Made by a program: the position numbers and the translations under genes. The notes beneath the pieces were generated by a model that was not told the DNA's origin, did no database searches, and saw nothing but the letters and a program-made list of their open reading frames with translations. Of a stretch of DNA of 64,000 nucleotides, positions 21,206 to 29,334 are shown one piece after another; the first letter of the stretch is position 1; every line of letters starts with the position of its first letter. This DNA is from Gallionella sp. Lineage in GTDB: Bacteria; Pseudomonadota; Gammaproteobacteria; Burkholderiales; Gallionellaceae. The stretch covers positions 1 to 64,000 of the forward strand of contig JAQTTY010000015.1 in the NCBI GenBank assembly GCA_028710525.1, in the 5' to 3' direction.

Positions 21206-21856
21206 CTAAATCGGGTTATGCGGCATCCGGTATCCCAGCACATCAGACTTCTTGAACGTCGTGACACACACCTCGTTACTTTGATTGCCTCCCAGCAGGC
21301 GAACACGACCGGAACTCATCCCAAGATAAAAGCCAACGTGCCCCATATTTATGCCGCGCTGCAGCACTACGATGCAACCATGTGTGGGCTTGACTATCGC
21401 TTCGCCCCAGTTGAGCCAAGAGCGTGCCCATGCCGAATCCGTCCCGGCATAACCAGCGCGTTCCACACACCAATTTGCAAAAGCAGAACACCAGGGTGTT
21501 TCATCGCGTGCCGAGTCGGGCGCACTCAGGTTGGTCGAGCGCAGATACTCCAAGATGCGCGGATTCTCGCCATTGCCCGGATACTCCTTCACCCCGACCT
21601 CGCTACTAGCCACCTCCATCCACGGCGGATCACCGAGCTTGGACAGATCGTTATCCGGCACTGCCGCCACATACTTATTGCGCACCCACCCCTGTTTTTT
21701 CGATGGCGTGGAGACCTTGAACCACATACCATCACCAGACACACTGATGAGCGTCAACTTCGCCCCGCGTTGTAAACCGCCAATGACCTTGGCATTGATT
21801 GAAGGCCCGTCGCGGAGATTCAGTCCTTCTGCGATTACTGTGTATAAGCTAGTCAT
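21206..21856 (-). CDS. SH3-domain peptidoglycan hydrolase (CHAP or NlpC/P60-like) in the eCIS locus
   Basis: About 216 residues. Residues 1-65 form a bacterial SH3 domain (LYTVIAEGLNLRDGPSINAK, then GWVRNKYVA). The C-terminal part is a papain-fold amidase with the catalytic Cys in ETPWCSAFANWCVE and the catalytic His in MGHVGFYLG, followed by LLGGNQSNEV. No signal peptide is present, so release would require the particle or lysis. It may act as a tail-associated lysin or as a lysis factor for particle release. I chose the ATG at 21856, with GGGAG eight bases upstream, over a TTG at 21871. Confidence 0.88.
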   Translation of the reverse strand: MTSLYTVIAEGLNLRDGPSINAKVIGGLQRGAKLTLISVSGDGMWFKVSTPSKKQGWVRNKYVAAVPDNDLSKLGDPPWMEVASSEVGVKEYPGNGENPRILEYLRSTNLSAPDSARDETPWCSAFANWCVERAGYAGTDSAWARSWLNWGEAIVKPTHGCIVVLQRGINMGHVGFYLGMSSGRVRLLGGNQSNEVCVTTFKKSDVLGYRMPHNPI

Positions 21857-21955
21857 ATTCAATACTCCCAAGATGAACGATCTATTTATTCCGTTCGTGG
21901 TTAAGTGGCGACTTGTATGGCTTTATCGTGCTTAGTCAAACTTAGTTAGCTCATC

Positions 21956-21986
21956 AGAGCTTGTCGAACCATGATCGATAAGCTCT
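21956..21986. repeat. Imperfect hairpin, degenerate member of the dispersed repeat family
   Basis: The arms AGAGCTTGTCGA and TCGATAAGCTCT pair over 12 positions with one G-T wobble around a 7-base loop. It contains the GCTTGTCGAACCATGA core also found at 29202-29234. It lies in the 132-base gap between the Lgt-like gene and the hydrolase gene. No T run follows on the minus strand. Confidence 0.6.
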
Positions 21987-21988
21987 TG

Positions 21989-22756
21989 TTATGTTGTCAA
22001 CGTCCAATCTATTGCCGCCACGAACCCCGTTCTGAATCGCCACAGCACGATGCCTATCACCAGCATCACCAAGGCGGCGAAGTGGTTAGCATCAAGCGGA
22101 CCTAAGATAGGAATTGCATCGCCACGGAAGAACTCGATCACGAAACGCCCTGCTCCGTACAAGATCAAAGCCACAGCAAAACGTTTACCGTGCACATCAA
22201 TTCTCATCCGTAACAACACCAGAAAAATAACAACACCAAGCAGCGCGTGATAGAGCTGAGTCGGATGCACTGGCAAAGTATGCAGTGCATCCTGCACAAT
22301 CAAACCCACTGCGACCTGCGCCGCGAACGCTTCGCTGTCTGCACCAAAAGTCACAGCCCACGGCAGATCAGTTTCGATGCCGAAACAACAACCGTTCAGA
22401 ACACAACCGATACGGTAAACGGCATAACCCAGAGCGACTGCCGGTGCGGCGGCATCGGCGTAAGACAGGAAAGGTACGCCACGCATTTTGAGGACGCCCC
22501 ATGCCCCCAAGGTCGCACCAAACAAAGCCCCGACAGCACCCCGCCCAAGTGAGTCTTCGTGCATGTGTGCCGACGACACCAGCAAGGTGGCATACTCGCC
22601 CCCCAACAACAACGCTCCGCCAAAGCCCAGCAGACCAGCGAGGTACATGGACCAAGAATCAAGTCCATACCTATCTGCCTGCCACGCTGCAGTGGCGAGA
22701 ACGATCACCACTGCGACGCCCCAGTACACAATGACATTGTGAAGAACTGCGGTCAT
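21989..22756 (-). CDS. Lgt-like polytopic membrane protein (prolipoprotein diacylglyceryl transferase family, divergent)
   Basis: This 255-residue protein has about seven membrane segments. YRIGCVLNGCCFG, VHPTQLYHALLG and GAGRFVIEFFRGDA correspond to the conserved GRxGNxxNGE, HPxQLYE and RxxVEFxR regions of Lgt, which transfers diacylglycerol to the lipobox Cys of preprolipoproteins. The His-Gly-Gly segment that precedes these in canonical Lgt reads GRGAVGALFG here, so that His is missing. This is therefore more likely a specialised paralogue than the housekeeping enzyme. It starts 12 bases after the gene for an exported protein with a possible lipobox, an obvious candidate substrate. Activity is unproven. 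Confidence 0.82.
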   Translation of the reverse strand: MTAVLHNVIVYWGVAVVIVLATAAWQADRYGLDSWSMYLAGLLGFGGALLLGGEYATLLVSSAHMHEDSLGRGAVGALFGATLGAWGVLKMRGVPFLSYADAAAPAVALGYAVYRIGCVLNGCCFGIETDLPWAVTFGADSEAFAAQVAVGLIVQDALHTLPVHPTQLYHALLGVVIFLVLLRMRIDVHGKRFAVALILYGAGRFVIEFFRGDAIPILGPLDANHFAALVMLVIGIVLWRFRTGFVAAIDWTLTT

Positions 22757-22768
22757 GGCATTTTCGCC

Positions 22769-24919
22769 TCAGTCTTCAGACCGCTCGACACTCGATTTCT
22801 GATTGCGCCTGCGGCGCAAGAATGCGAATCCGCCCACGCCCAGAGTACCGACTAAGACGAGAGACTTAGAAATGGCTCCCGACTCATTCGCGGCCAGTTT
22901 CGGACACCCCATGCTGGCGCATGGGCAATGTGGTGGTAGCACGGTTTCCTTAGCCTCCATCCTAGAGTTAATCACTAGGCCTTCGGGAGGAACTTCTACT
23001 AATTGATGATTTTCATTAATCTTCTTCACGCCCGCGCCACTCAAAGCTGCCTCAAAGCCTCCGCTCACAGGACCATTGTGCCCTCCAAGGTATCCGAATG
23101 CGCCGGCATAATCCGTGTCTTCGAAATCCTTGCCATTGATGCGTATCTTGTGCCCGTTAAGGAGATGCCCTTCCACCGTCCATAGGTAAGCGGAAGTGAT
23201 CGGTCCCGAAAACCGTTCGGAAGGCACGATACTCAAGGATGGTGGAATGTAGTCTTTGTTCACGGGAGCGAAGAAAAATTTGCGGCCCTCTCTCTGGGAA
23301 CTAGAGACAGCTTTTGCCTGTACTTGATCAGGGGTTGGCGAGTAATCGATGGCCTGGCGACGGGATTCCAAAATCATCTGGCGTGTATTGTTGTGGTCTG
23401 GAGAGCTCAACGCAACTGTCCGATCAAACGTGGACATCCCCACGAAGTCAAAGTTATCCGTTGCGCTAACCTGGGAAAAGGATGTGTTCGGATCAGTGGA
23501 GTTCAGCACCACCTGCACACAGTGGTGTGCGCTGTTTGTTACCAAATACATGCACGACTGCTTTTGGGTCAAGGCCCAGGTCGCCGTCACTTCATTTTGT
23601 ACGCTGGGTGCCAAACTAATCGCGGTGGTTGGAGTGGCATTCGATCCGTTTGACGAACCGGACGGCGGCGCCAACGTTCCAATTCTGGACCAATTGTTCG
23701 AAATGCCCCAATCCGCAACATAGAAATCACCGCTGATATTTGACGCGGCTTTAATAACACTCATGTTTATCGGCTTCGCATAGAAAGTATTGAGCGAACC
23801 CGTCGGTGTATCAGGTAGTGACGAGCAACCGGCAGCTGTCGTGATTGGATTTCCCATGCTGTCAAAGAAAGGGCCGGCTAGTGCTGCCATCTTGTGCACG
23901 TTGTTGCTCGGCAAGCTATTATTCCGCACGCCAAAATCACCAACGTGAATCTCTACACCCGCACAAGACACTTTTGGCCCAGCCGGGTTGACAGGGTCAG
24001 ATGGAGTGGTAAAGGTGCCATCAAGTGAAACGACCCCCCAATTGACGTAGTCAGGAGTATTCGACTCAATCAAACCAAAGTTGTTCGCTGAGCCCAACGG
24101 CATAGATTGAGGCCACGGCCTCTGATTGACAAAAGGCCCAACGCCAGAATCATAGGTGGACAGGACATTGAAATACATCTTGAACTCCCCTGATACTGGG
24201 AGATAAACGAGCTGGTCGGTAGCCATGGCTTGATTAGTAGTATAGGGAACCTTGATTTCCACTGACCACCGGTTGGTATCCCGCGCCAGATTAACCGTAC
24301 TGGAATTCGCCCAGGAAGGAGCTGACATCGGGCCGCTAGCCGTATTAATGGCGCTGACGCTGGCACCGTGCCATACGTTCATGGCTGGGTAATGGTTGCT
24401 GACCTGTGACTCTGCTGGTGCACCTAAATCAACATACATCCCAGCAGGACGTGGTGACCCACAGCTGCCGTTGCAGAAGGGACTCAGATGCAAACGCCAA
24501 ATGTCGGCTGAAGTGCCTGCAATCCCTAGGACAACCGTATTATAGATTTCGGGAGCAGCATCCACCCAAACAGCAAGCCATAACGTGCCCTGTTTAGTAG
24601 TTGGGTTGTAATTGCTTTTGATTAATTTGACATGGGCACCCGCCACGTCCCCTAATGAATAACCAGTTGGATGGTCTTGCCGGTATAAGTTGAAGCGATA
24701 GGACTGATTCCACCCCTGATCGGCAATGTAGCTTGACGAAGTGGTTGGTATGTACATGTTTTCCACCACGCCATCAAGGCTCGGATTCCCCCAGCCGCTG
24801 GCATTTGGCACACATGCCGCAACTGGAGCAGCCCATACCTGTGGTATCCAGAGTCCAACTGCAAGAAAGAATATCGGTACCCACAAACGTGTCAGCCAAG
24901 ACCAATATGACGTTTTCAT
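22769..24919 (-). CDS. Exported, C-terminally anchored protein within the eCIS locus
   Basis: About 716 residues. I start at the ATG at 24919, preceded by GAGGAG. An N-terminal signal has a hydrophobic core VPIFFLAVGLWIPQVWA; the next residues read APVAAC, so either signal peptidase I (VWA-AP) or lipoprotein processing at VAAC is possible. The body is rich in Ser, Thr and Asn, beta-type, with a CBM9-like or adhesin-like look (GTLWLAVWVDAAPEI); I cannot assign it to a family. Near the end are a Cys cluster (CPCASMGC) and a hydrophobic segment VLVGTLGVGGFAF followed by LRRRRNQ, a typical stop-transfer or sorting tail. It may tether the system to the envelope or bind a surface. Confidence 0.7.
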   Translation of the reverse strand: MKTSYWSWLTRLWVPIFFLAVGLWIPQVWAAPVAACVPNASGWGNPSLDGVVENMYIPTTSSSYIADQGWNQSYRFNLYRQDHPTGYSLGDVAGAHVKLIKSNYNPTTKQGTLWLAVWVDAAPEIYNTVVLGIAGTSADIWRLHLSPFCNGSCGSPRPAGMYVDLGAPAESQVSNHYPAMNVWHGASVSAINTASGPMSAPSWANSSTVNLARDTNRWSVEIKVPYTTNQAMATDQLVYLPVSGEFKMYFNVLSTYDSGVGPFVNQRPWPQSMPLGSANNFGLIESNTPDYVNWGVVSLDGTFTTPSDPVNPAGPKVSCAGVEIHVGDFGVRNNSLPSNNVHKMAALAGPFFDSMGNPITTAAGCSSLPDTPTGSLNTFYAKPINMSVIKAASNISGDFYVADWGISNNWSRIGTLAPPSGSSNGSNATPTTAISLAPSVQNEVTATWALTQKQSCMYLVTNSAHHCVQVVLNSTDPNTSFSQVSATDNFDFVGMSTFDRTVALSSPDHNNTRQMILESRRQAIDYSPTPDQVQAKAVSSSQREGRKFFFAPVNKDYIPPSLSIVPSERFSGPITSAYLWTVEGHLLNGHKIRINGKDFEDTDYAGAFGYLGGHNGPVSGGFEAALSGAGVKKINENHQLVEVPPEGLVINSRMEAKETVLPPHCPCASMGCPKLAANESGAISKSLVLVGTLGVGGFAFLRRRRNQKSSVERSED

Positions 24920-24978
24920 GGTTCTGCTCCTCTTTGAATTAGAAGGTTGATGAAGGTGCAACACAAAAATATTTGCCA

Positions 24979-26286
24979 TCATTTCGCGACTCCAACCATT
25001 AGGTTAAAGCTTGCGCTAAAGGATGTATCCTTGGACAGGATGAATCTGAGGATCGCGTCGGGCGCGTTACCATTGTCCGCTTGTATGACACAACTCGAAG
25101 ACTCGATGGTGGACGCATTACCACCTAGTGGATTGGTCAGTTTCATTGGTGTGCTTGTCACCGAACTAGTCCAATGGGGATCTGCATCGCAGGTGAGAAA
25201 ATAATCGCCTGCTTCAGCGTTCTGGGAAAAATCGACCAAAAAAAGTAATGTCCTGCGCACCGGCTGCACAGCATCCGTTGGCTTGCCGAACACCAGTCTT
25301 CCACCAATCATCGAGGTTTCCTGAGGCAGTGATTTAATCGCCACACCTACCATGTCATTCGCTGAGGGAAGTGGCTGACCTATGGTCAATTTCAATGTTT
25401 GCGACCATGCCGGCACATTTGTGCCCAGTGTCGTCTGTAAGATGTTCAGGGTAAGCTGGATCGTGTCGGTGCTTCCGACAGTACCTGGCACAGTGACGCT
25501 GATTGTCAGCAGCTTCTTTTGTCCGGACACCAGGTTCAGGTTCAATTGATTCTGATTGCCCGTAGCACCGGATTCGTAGATTACAGCCGGCCATATGCTG
25601 TCAACGCTGAGGTGATAGTCCAACGCATCCGGGTGTGTGGCCGTTTCCACTTCGAAAGCAAGAAGATAGTTTCCACCTGCGGAAACGTTGGTATTAACCG
25701 ACGGCCCCTTGTAGGCAACTTTGATTGCGCCCGTTGGAATCACTGCCGGTTTTTTGACACCGACCGATGCCGTATCGAAAAGTCCATCTGCATTCTCTAT
25801 CCGCAGGATGACTTGCCGTTCAGTGTCATCAACTAGAAGAGTAGAGGGCGCAGTAAAAGTCAATTGACCGACTGTACCCGTTCCATATTGCTGTACTGTC
25901 TGCCCGTCTATCGTAACCTTGTTGCGTGCCGCTGGAGTACTGAAATTCTTCCCCAACATTGTTATCTGTTGGGCAGGATAAAAAGGCGGCAAAGGAATGT
26001 AGCCAAAAATAACTGGGCTAAGTTGATCGTAGCTCCCCAAACTTTCAAGTTTAAGTACCCTCATCTGCAAGTCCGTGACCTCAGCCAGAACAACATTCAA
26101 TAAATCTGATGAGATCAGGTCCCCCGGCTGCACCTTTTCGCGTCTCGGACTCAACATCGCAATCAGTAGCTGCTGCTTTTCATCTGCGGTGATCTTATCG
26201 CCTAGCTTGTCGAGGATGTCGGTGAGCGAGACCACCATCTCCCCCGGTTTGACTAACCTCAGTGCGTTTTCAAGTGTGCTTGCCAT
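24979..26286 (-). CDS. eCIS-associated beta-rich protein with an IPT/TIG-like domain
   Basis: 435 residues, start supported by GGAAGGAG. An N-terminal helical part (residues 1-85) is followed by an IPT/TIG-like Ig fold: PVIFGYIPLPPFYPAQQITM, then LGKNFS and NKVTIDGQTV. Two further beta-rich repeats follow, both with the same framework (a V-G-V-A-K type strand end, and YLLAFEV versus FLVDFSQ). No enzyme motif is visible. The position after the wedge and surface genes suggests an outer structural or fibre protein. Function is unknown. Confidence 0.65.
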   Translation of the reverse strand: MASTLENALRLVKPGEMVVSLTDILDKLGDKITADEKQQLLIAMLSPRREKVQPGDLISSDLLNVVLAEVTDLQMRVLKLESLGSYDQLSPVIFGYIPLPPFYPAQQITMLGKNFSTPAARNKVTIDGQTVQQYGTGTVGQLTFTAPSTLLVDDTERQVILRIENADGLFDTASVGVKKPAVIPTGAIKVAYKGPSVNTNVSAGGNYLLAFEVETATHPDALDYHLSVDSIWPAVIYESGATGNQNQLNLNLVSGQKKLLTISVTVPGTVGSTDTIQLTLNILQTTLGTNVPAWSQTLKLTIGQPLPSANDMVGVAIKSLPQETSMIGGRLVFGKPTDAVQPVRRTLLFLVDFSQNAEAGDYFLTCDADPHWTSSVTSTPMKLTNPLGGNASTIESSSCVIQADNGNAPDAILRFILSKDTSFSASFNLMVGVAK

Positions 26287-26325
26287 GAAAATCTCCTTCC
26301 ATAATTTGCTTGCTAGTTACTTTGC

Positions 26326-27591
26326 TCAGCGATCGATTTCCGTGTTCGCATAGTCCCATTTCGCCACATCCAACCGTGCATCCGCCTGATACGGCATGTG
26401 CCCGCTGGTGAACACCAGACACGCTCGTGGCTTGGGATCACGTTTCAGGTCGATCGCCTGACGATTCTCACGCACCCAGTACAGCCAGATCAGTTCGCCG
26501 CTATTCGGGTTGATGGGCGGGTAGCTGTATGACTCGCGCAGCAAAGTCTCCAACCGCGCACCTTCGATGTAGGCTGGGCCGCGCACGGTGCAGCCAGCGA
26601 AGAAGCTGGCAATCGCGGCGGCATCTCCGGCGGCATCGCCGGGCATGGGCAGCAGTCCGGCGGCGGGGAGTTGCACGAATTTTTTACTTGCCGCCAGACC
26701 GCGTACATCGCCGCTGGCGACGGTCATACCGGCGAGTTGTTGCTGGAATTGCAGCGACATCGCCTCGCCCTCGGCACGGCGGCGCTCTTCCACCGGATAG
26801 GCGAACGCACCAGCACACCCGCGCGGTGTGAGACGGCGGCGCACCGACCAAAGGTCTACAAATTCGATCTTGGTGGTGACGCGCACCACGGCCAGCGGCA
26901 CATCGCAGCGAGTGTAAGTCTTGCCGACCAGCGTCTCCAGCGGTTCAGGTATCTGCGCTGGCATACGCAAGGGATCGATCAAGAAGTTGGCCATATAGTC
27001 CAGACCGAAGCACTGCCAAGCCACGGCATTACGCAAGCGATCATTATCTGCACGAGAGGCGACATCCAGCTCCACAGTCAGCGGCAACATGCGTATCTGC
27101 ACCGCTTCGACCAGCGCATCGCTATTACACCGCACGCTCCCTTCGTCCAGCGACTGCGACTGAGCGCGCCCTACATTGGCTTCGTCAGGTGCGATGGTGA
27201 GCAAATATGTGCCTGGTTTGGTCGCGATTACGCCGCCCTTCAGGCCGCAATCGATAAAGCTGCGCGTGGTCGCCACCTTGGGCGCACTGCGGTCACTCAG
27301 CAGCACATCCAGCGGGTTGGGCAAGTGCAAAGTTTGACCATTGCGATTGATGGCGAGGCCCGCATTGATGGTGACGACAGAACCGAGTGGATGATTCTCG
27401 ATCAGATTTACTTCCAGTCCCCAGGCGATACCGTCACCGAGCGCGATGCCTAAGCGGCGATCCGCCTCGCGCCGCGCCGTCTGTTCACGTGTCAGGTCTT
27501 CGCCCGTAAGCAAGCGGCCATTGAAGAAATTGACAGCGCGTATTCCCCCGTCGAGGATGGTTTGTTGCAAGAGTTTGGGTTGTGCGGTCAT
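26326..27591 (-). CDS. eCIS surface/baseplate-associated protein, paralogue of the next upstream gene
   Basis: 421 residues, start supported by GGGGAG. The N-terminal region (IRAVNFFNGRLLTGEDLTRE, then GIAWGLEVNLIENHPLGSVV and NAGLAINRNGQTLHLP) has the same plan as residues 23-110 of the neighbouring 522-residue protein: a hydrophobic N-F-F-N-G strand, a D-L-T-R-E-Q helix, a GLEV strand and a G-Q-L strand. This points to tandem duplication and divergence. Proteins of this type occur in large eCIS operons, where they may attach receptor-binding modules. No catalytic motif is visible. Confidence 0.65.
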   Translation of the reverse strand: MTAQPKLLQQTILDGGIRAVNFFNGRLLTGEDLTREQTARREADRRLGIALGDGIAWGLEVNLIENHPLGSVVTINAGLAINRNGQTLHLPNPLDVLLSDRSAPKVATTRSFIDCGLKGGVIATKPGTYLLTIAPDEANVGRAQSQSLDEGSVRCNSDALVEAVQIRMLPLTVELDVASRADNDRLRNAVAWQCFGLDYMANFLIDPLRMPAQIPEPLETLVGKTYTRCDVPLAVVRVTTKIEFVDLWSVRRRLTPRGCAGAFAYPVEERRRAEGEAMSLQFQQQLAGMTVASGDVRGLAASKKFVQLPAAGLLPMPGDAAGDAAAIASFFAGCTVRGPAYIEGARLETLLRESYSYPPINPNSGELIWLYWVRENRQAIDLKRDPKPRACLVFTSGHMPYQADARLDVAKWDYANTEIDR

Positions 27592-27606
27592 CGCGATACT
27601 CCCCGG

Positions 27607-29175
27607 TTAAGGCTGCTCTATCAGTGAGACTTCGATCTGAAACTCCATCGTCTCGATCTCGGCGGCAGGTACTGCCTTGTTTGAACGTAGTACTTTGTAG
27701 AGAAAGTCATCGGTACCGAATTCGACGAAACGCACCGCAGGTTGCACACCACTGACTGCGCTATGATGTAGCGAGGTCTGCACATGCACGATGTAGTCAT
27801 GATTGATGTCAGGTTGTACGTATCCGTCAAAAGTAAAACGCACCTCTCCGCTCTTCACACTACTGACCCGTATGTTTCTAACAACCGGCGTGGCCTGCGG
27901 TTGCCCGGGCAAGAGGAATTTCACCCGCCCCAAGGCGATGTGCTGGCCAGATAGCGCGGACATGGCCGATGCAGGCAGCCCACTTATCGCGCCGGTATCG
28001 ATAGCCGGTATCGATTGTTCTTGGAGCAAACGCAGATGACCGAGGATGGGTCTTCTTGATTCATCCACACGTGGAGACTCACCGGTAAGATCGACCACCC
28101 AAGCGTTACCCGCAGTCTTGACCACTTTGAAAGCGAGCTTGCCTAATAACAGCCTGTCTTCACAATTTTCGACACAGGGCGGCGCACCACAACCACAGAA
28201 TTCACTATGCCACTTGGGTACGATCTCGGTATCCCACAAGGCGAGTGCTGCTTTGATAAATTCCACTCCGTCACTTGTTTGTACGAGCACATTGCTAGGC
28301 CATGAGCAAGTACTAGGCGTCCAACGTCTCACTTCATCCAAGAAAGCATCTTCGTCTGTCGTGCCATCGGTTTTGTGTGGGGCGCTGTAGAGCCACAACT
28401 TGAAACGCTGAAATGCTGCTGCGGCAACACGCAACTCAGTGACCCATAGTCGCAATGCGATTGCGCGATAAGCCGGCATATCAGTGGCACTGATAGTGAG
28501 TGTGGTGGGGTCGCTAGACGCGGTATCCCATACGCGCACGGCTGCGACAAAATCTGCCACGGTCACCGAACGATCAGGCAGCGGGTCGATGTGAATATTG
28601 TTCAGCCAAGATGTGAATCCACGCACTGCATCTTCTTCCTCTTGCAGAGGCGGCTCGTAGGAAAGTTCGAGTTGAAAACTGTCGGTGATGCGCGACGGCT
28701 GCATCAATTCATCTGCACTGCGGCAGGGTTCACCCGGCACCGGGGCATCGTCGGTCAAGCAATCGCTGTAGGCCAGCGTCACGTACAAAGTGAGCGCACC
28801 ACTGCTCGCATCGGCCGCTAATCCGCTGGATATCTCATCGGTGCGCGCCGCCAACCATAGATTGATATCAGCACATTGATTGCTAGTCACGCACACCAAT
28901 TGTCCGCATGGCGTCAGTCCCACCCCCGAGGTCAACATCACCTGCGGCAAGGTCTTGCCTGTCGTGTCCTGTGCCCAGCTCAATGACAGTCCGCGCAAGG
29001 TTCCATAGCCGATCGCTTCGCGCGCCAGCCAGCGATCTCGGCCTGAAAGATAGGCAAACTCTTGGGTGAATTCGTCCACCTCCAGCACCATGCCGCGTAC
29101 ATAATTGACGTGTTTGGCCGCATCGGGGGGGGCTAGATTGGTGGTCACTTGTTTGGTTCCGCAACAAGCACTCAT
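27607..29175 (-). CDS. eCIS surface/baseplate-associated protein, 522 residues
   Basis: The start is supported by AAAGGAG. The N-terminus carries Cys residues (MSACCGTKQ) and then HVNYVRGMVLEVDEFTQE and GTLRGLSLSWAQDTTGKTLP, the same framework as the 421-residue neighbour. A Cys-rich stretch lies in the middle (FCGCGAPPCVENCE). The C-terminal 100 residues form a beta domain (RNIRVSSVKSGEVRFTFDGY). It is a likely outer particle component, unassigned. The 159 bases upstream hold dispersed repeats, so this is one of few sizeable gaps in the operon. Confidence 0.62.
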   Translation of the reverse strand: MSACCGTKQVTTNLAPPDAAKHVNYVRGMVLEVDEFTQEFAYLSGRDRWLAREAIGYGTLRGLSLSWAQDTTGKTLPQVMLTSGVGLTPCGQLVCVTSNQCADINLWLAARTDEISSGLAADASSGALTLYVTLAYSDCLTDDAPVPGEPCRSADELMQPSRITDSFQLELSYEPPLQEEEDAVRGFTSWLNNIHIDPLPDRSVTVADFVAAVRVWDTASSDPTTLTISATDMPAYRAIALRLWVTELRVAAAAFQRFKLWLYSAPHKTDGTTDEDAFLDEVRRWTPSTCSWPSNVLVQTSDGVEFIKAALALWDTEIVPKWHSEFCGCGAPPCVENCEDRLLLGKLAFKVVKTAGNAWVVDLTGESPRVDESRRPILGHLRLLQEQSIPAIDTGAISGLPASAMSALSGQHIALGRVKFLLPGQPQATPVVRNIRVSSVKSGEVRFTFDGYVQPDINHDYIVHVQTSLHHSAVSGVQPAVRFVEFGTDDFLYKVLRSNKAVPAAEIETMEFQIEVSLIEQP

Positions 29176-29201
29176 GGCTGTGACTCCTTTATGAGCGAAC
29201 T

Positions 29202-29281
29202 CCGTTCATGGTTCGACAAGCTCACCACGAACGGAACCGAATACTTACCGTTCATCCTCAGCCTATCGAAGGAACTGTTCG
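29202..29281. repeat. Pair of dispersed TTCGACAAGCTCA-type repeats
   Basis: Positions 29202-29234 form an imperfect palindrome starting CCGTTCATGGTTCGACAAGC and ending CCACGAACGG. Positions 29249-29281 hold a related element, CCGTTCATCCTCAGCCTATC followed by GAAGGAACTG. Such elements are widely dispersed in proteobacterial chromosomes. They fill most of the 159-base gap between two eCIS genes and could form a hairpin that dampens downstream expression. Confidence 0.75.
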
Positions 29282-29334
29282 CTTGATTGTGAAAGTATTT
29301 TTTCATATCCATGTCTTCATTATCGATTGCATAC

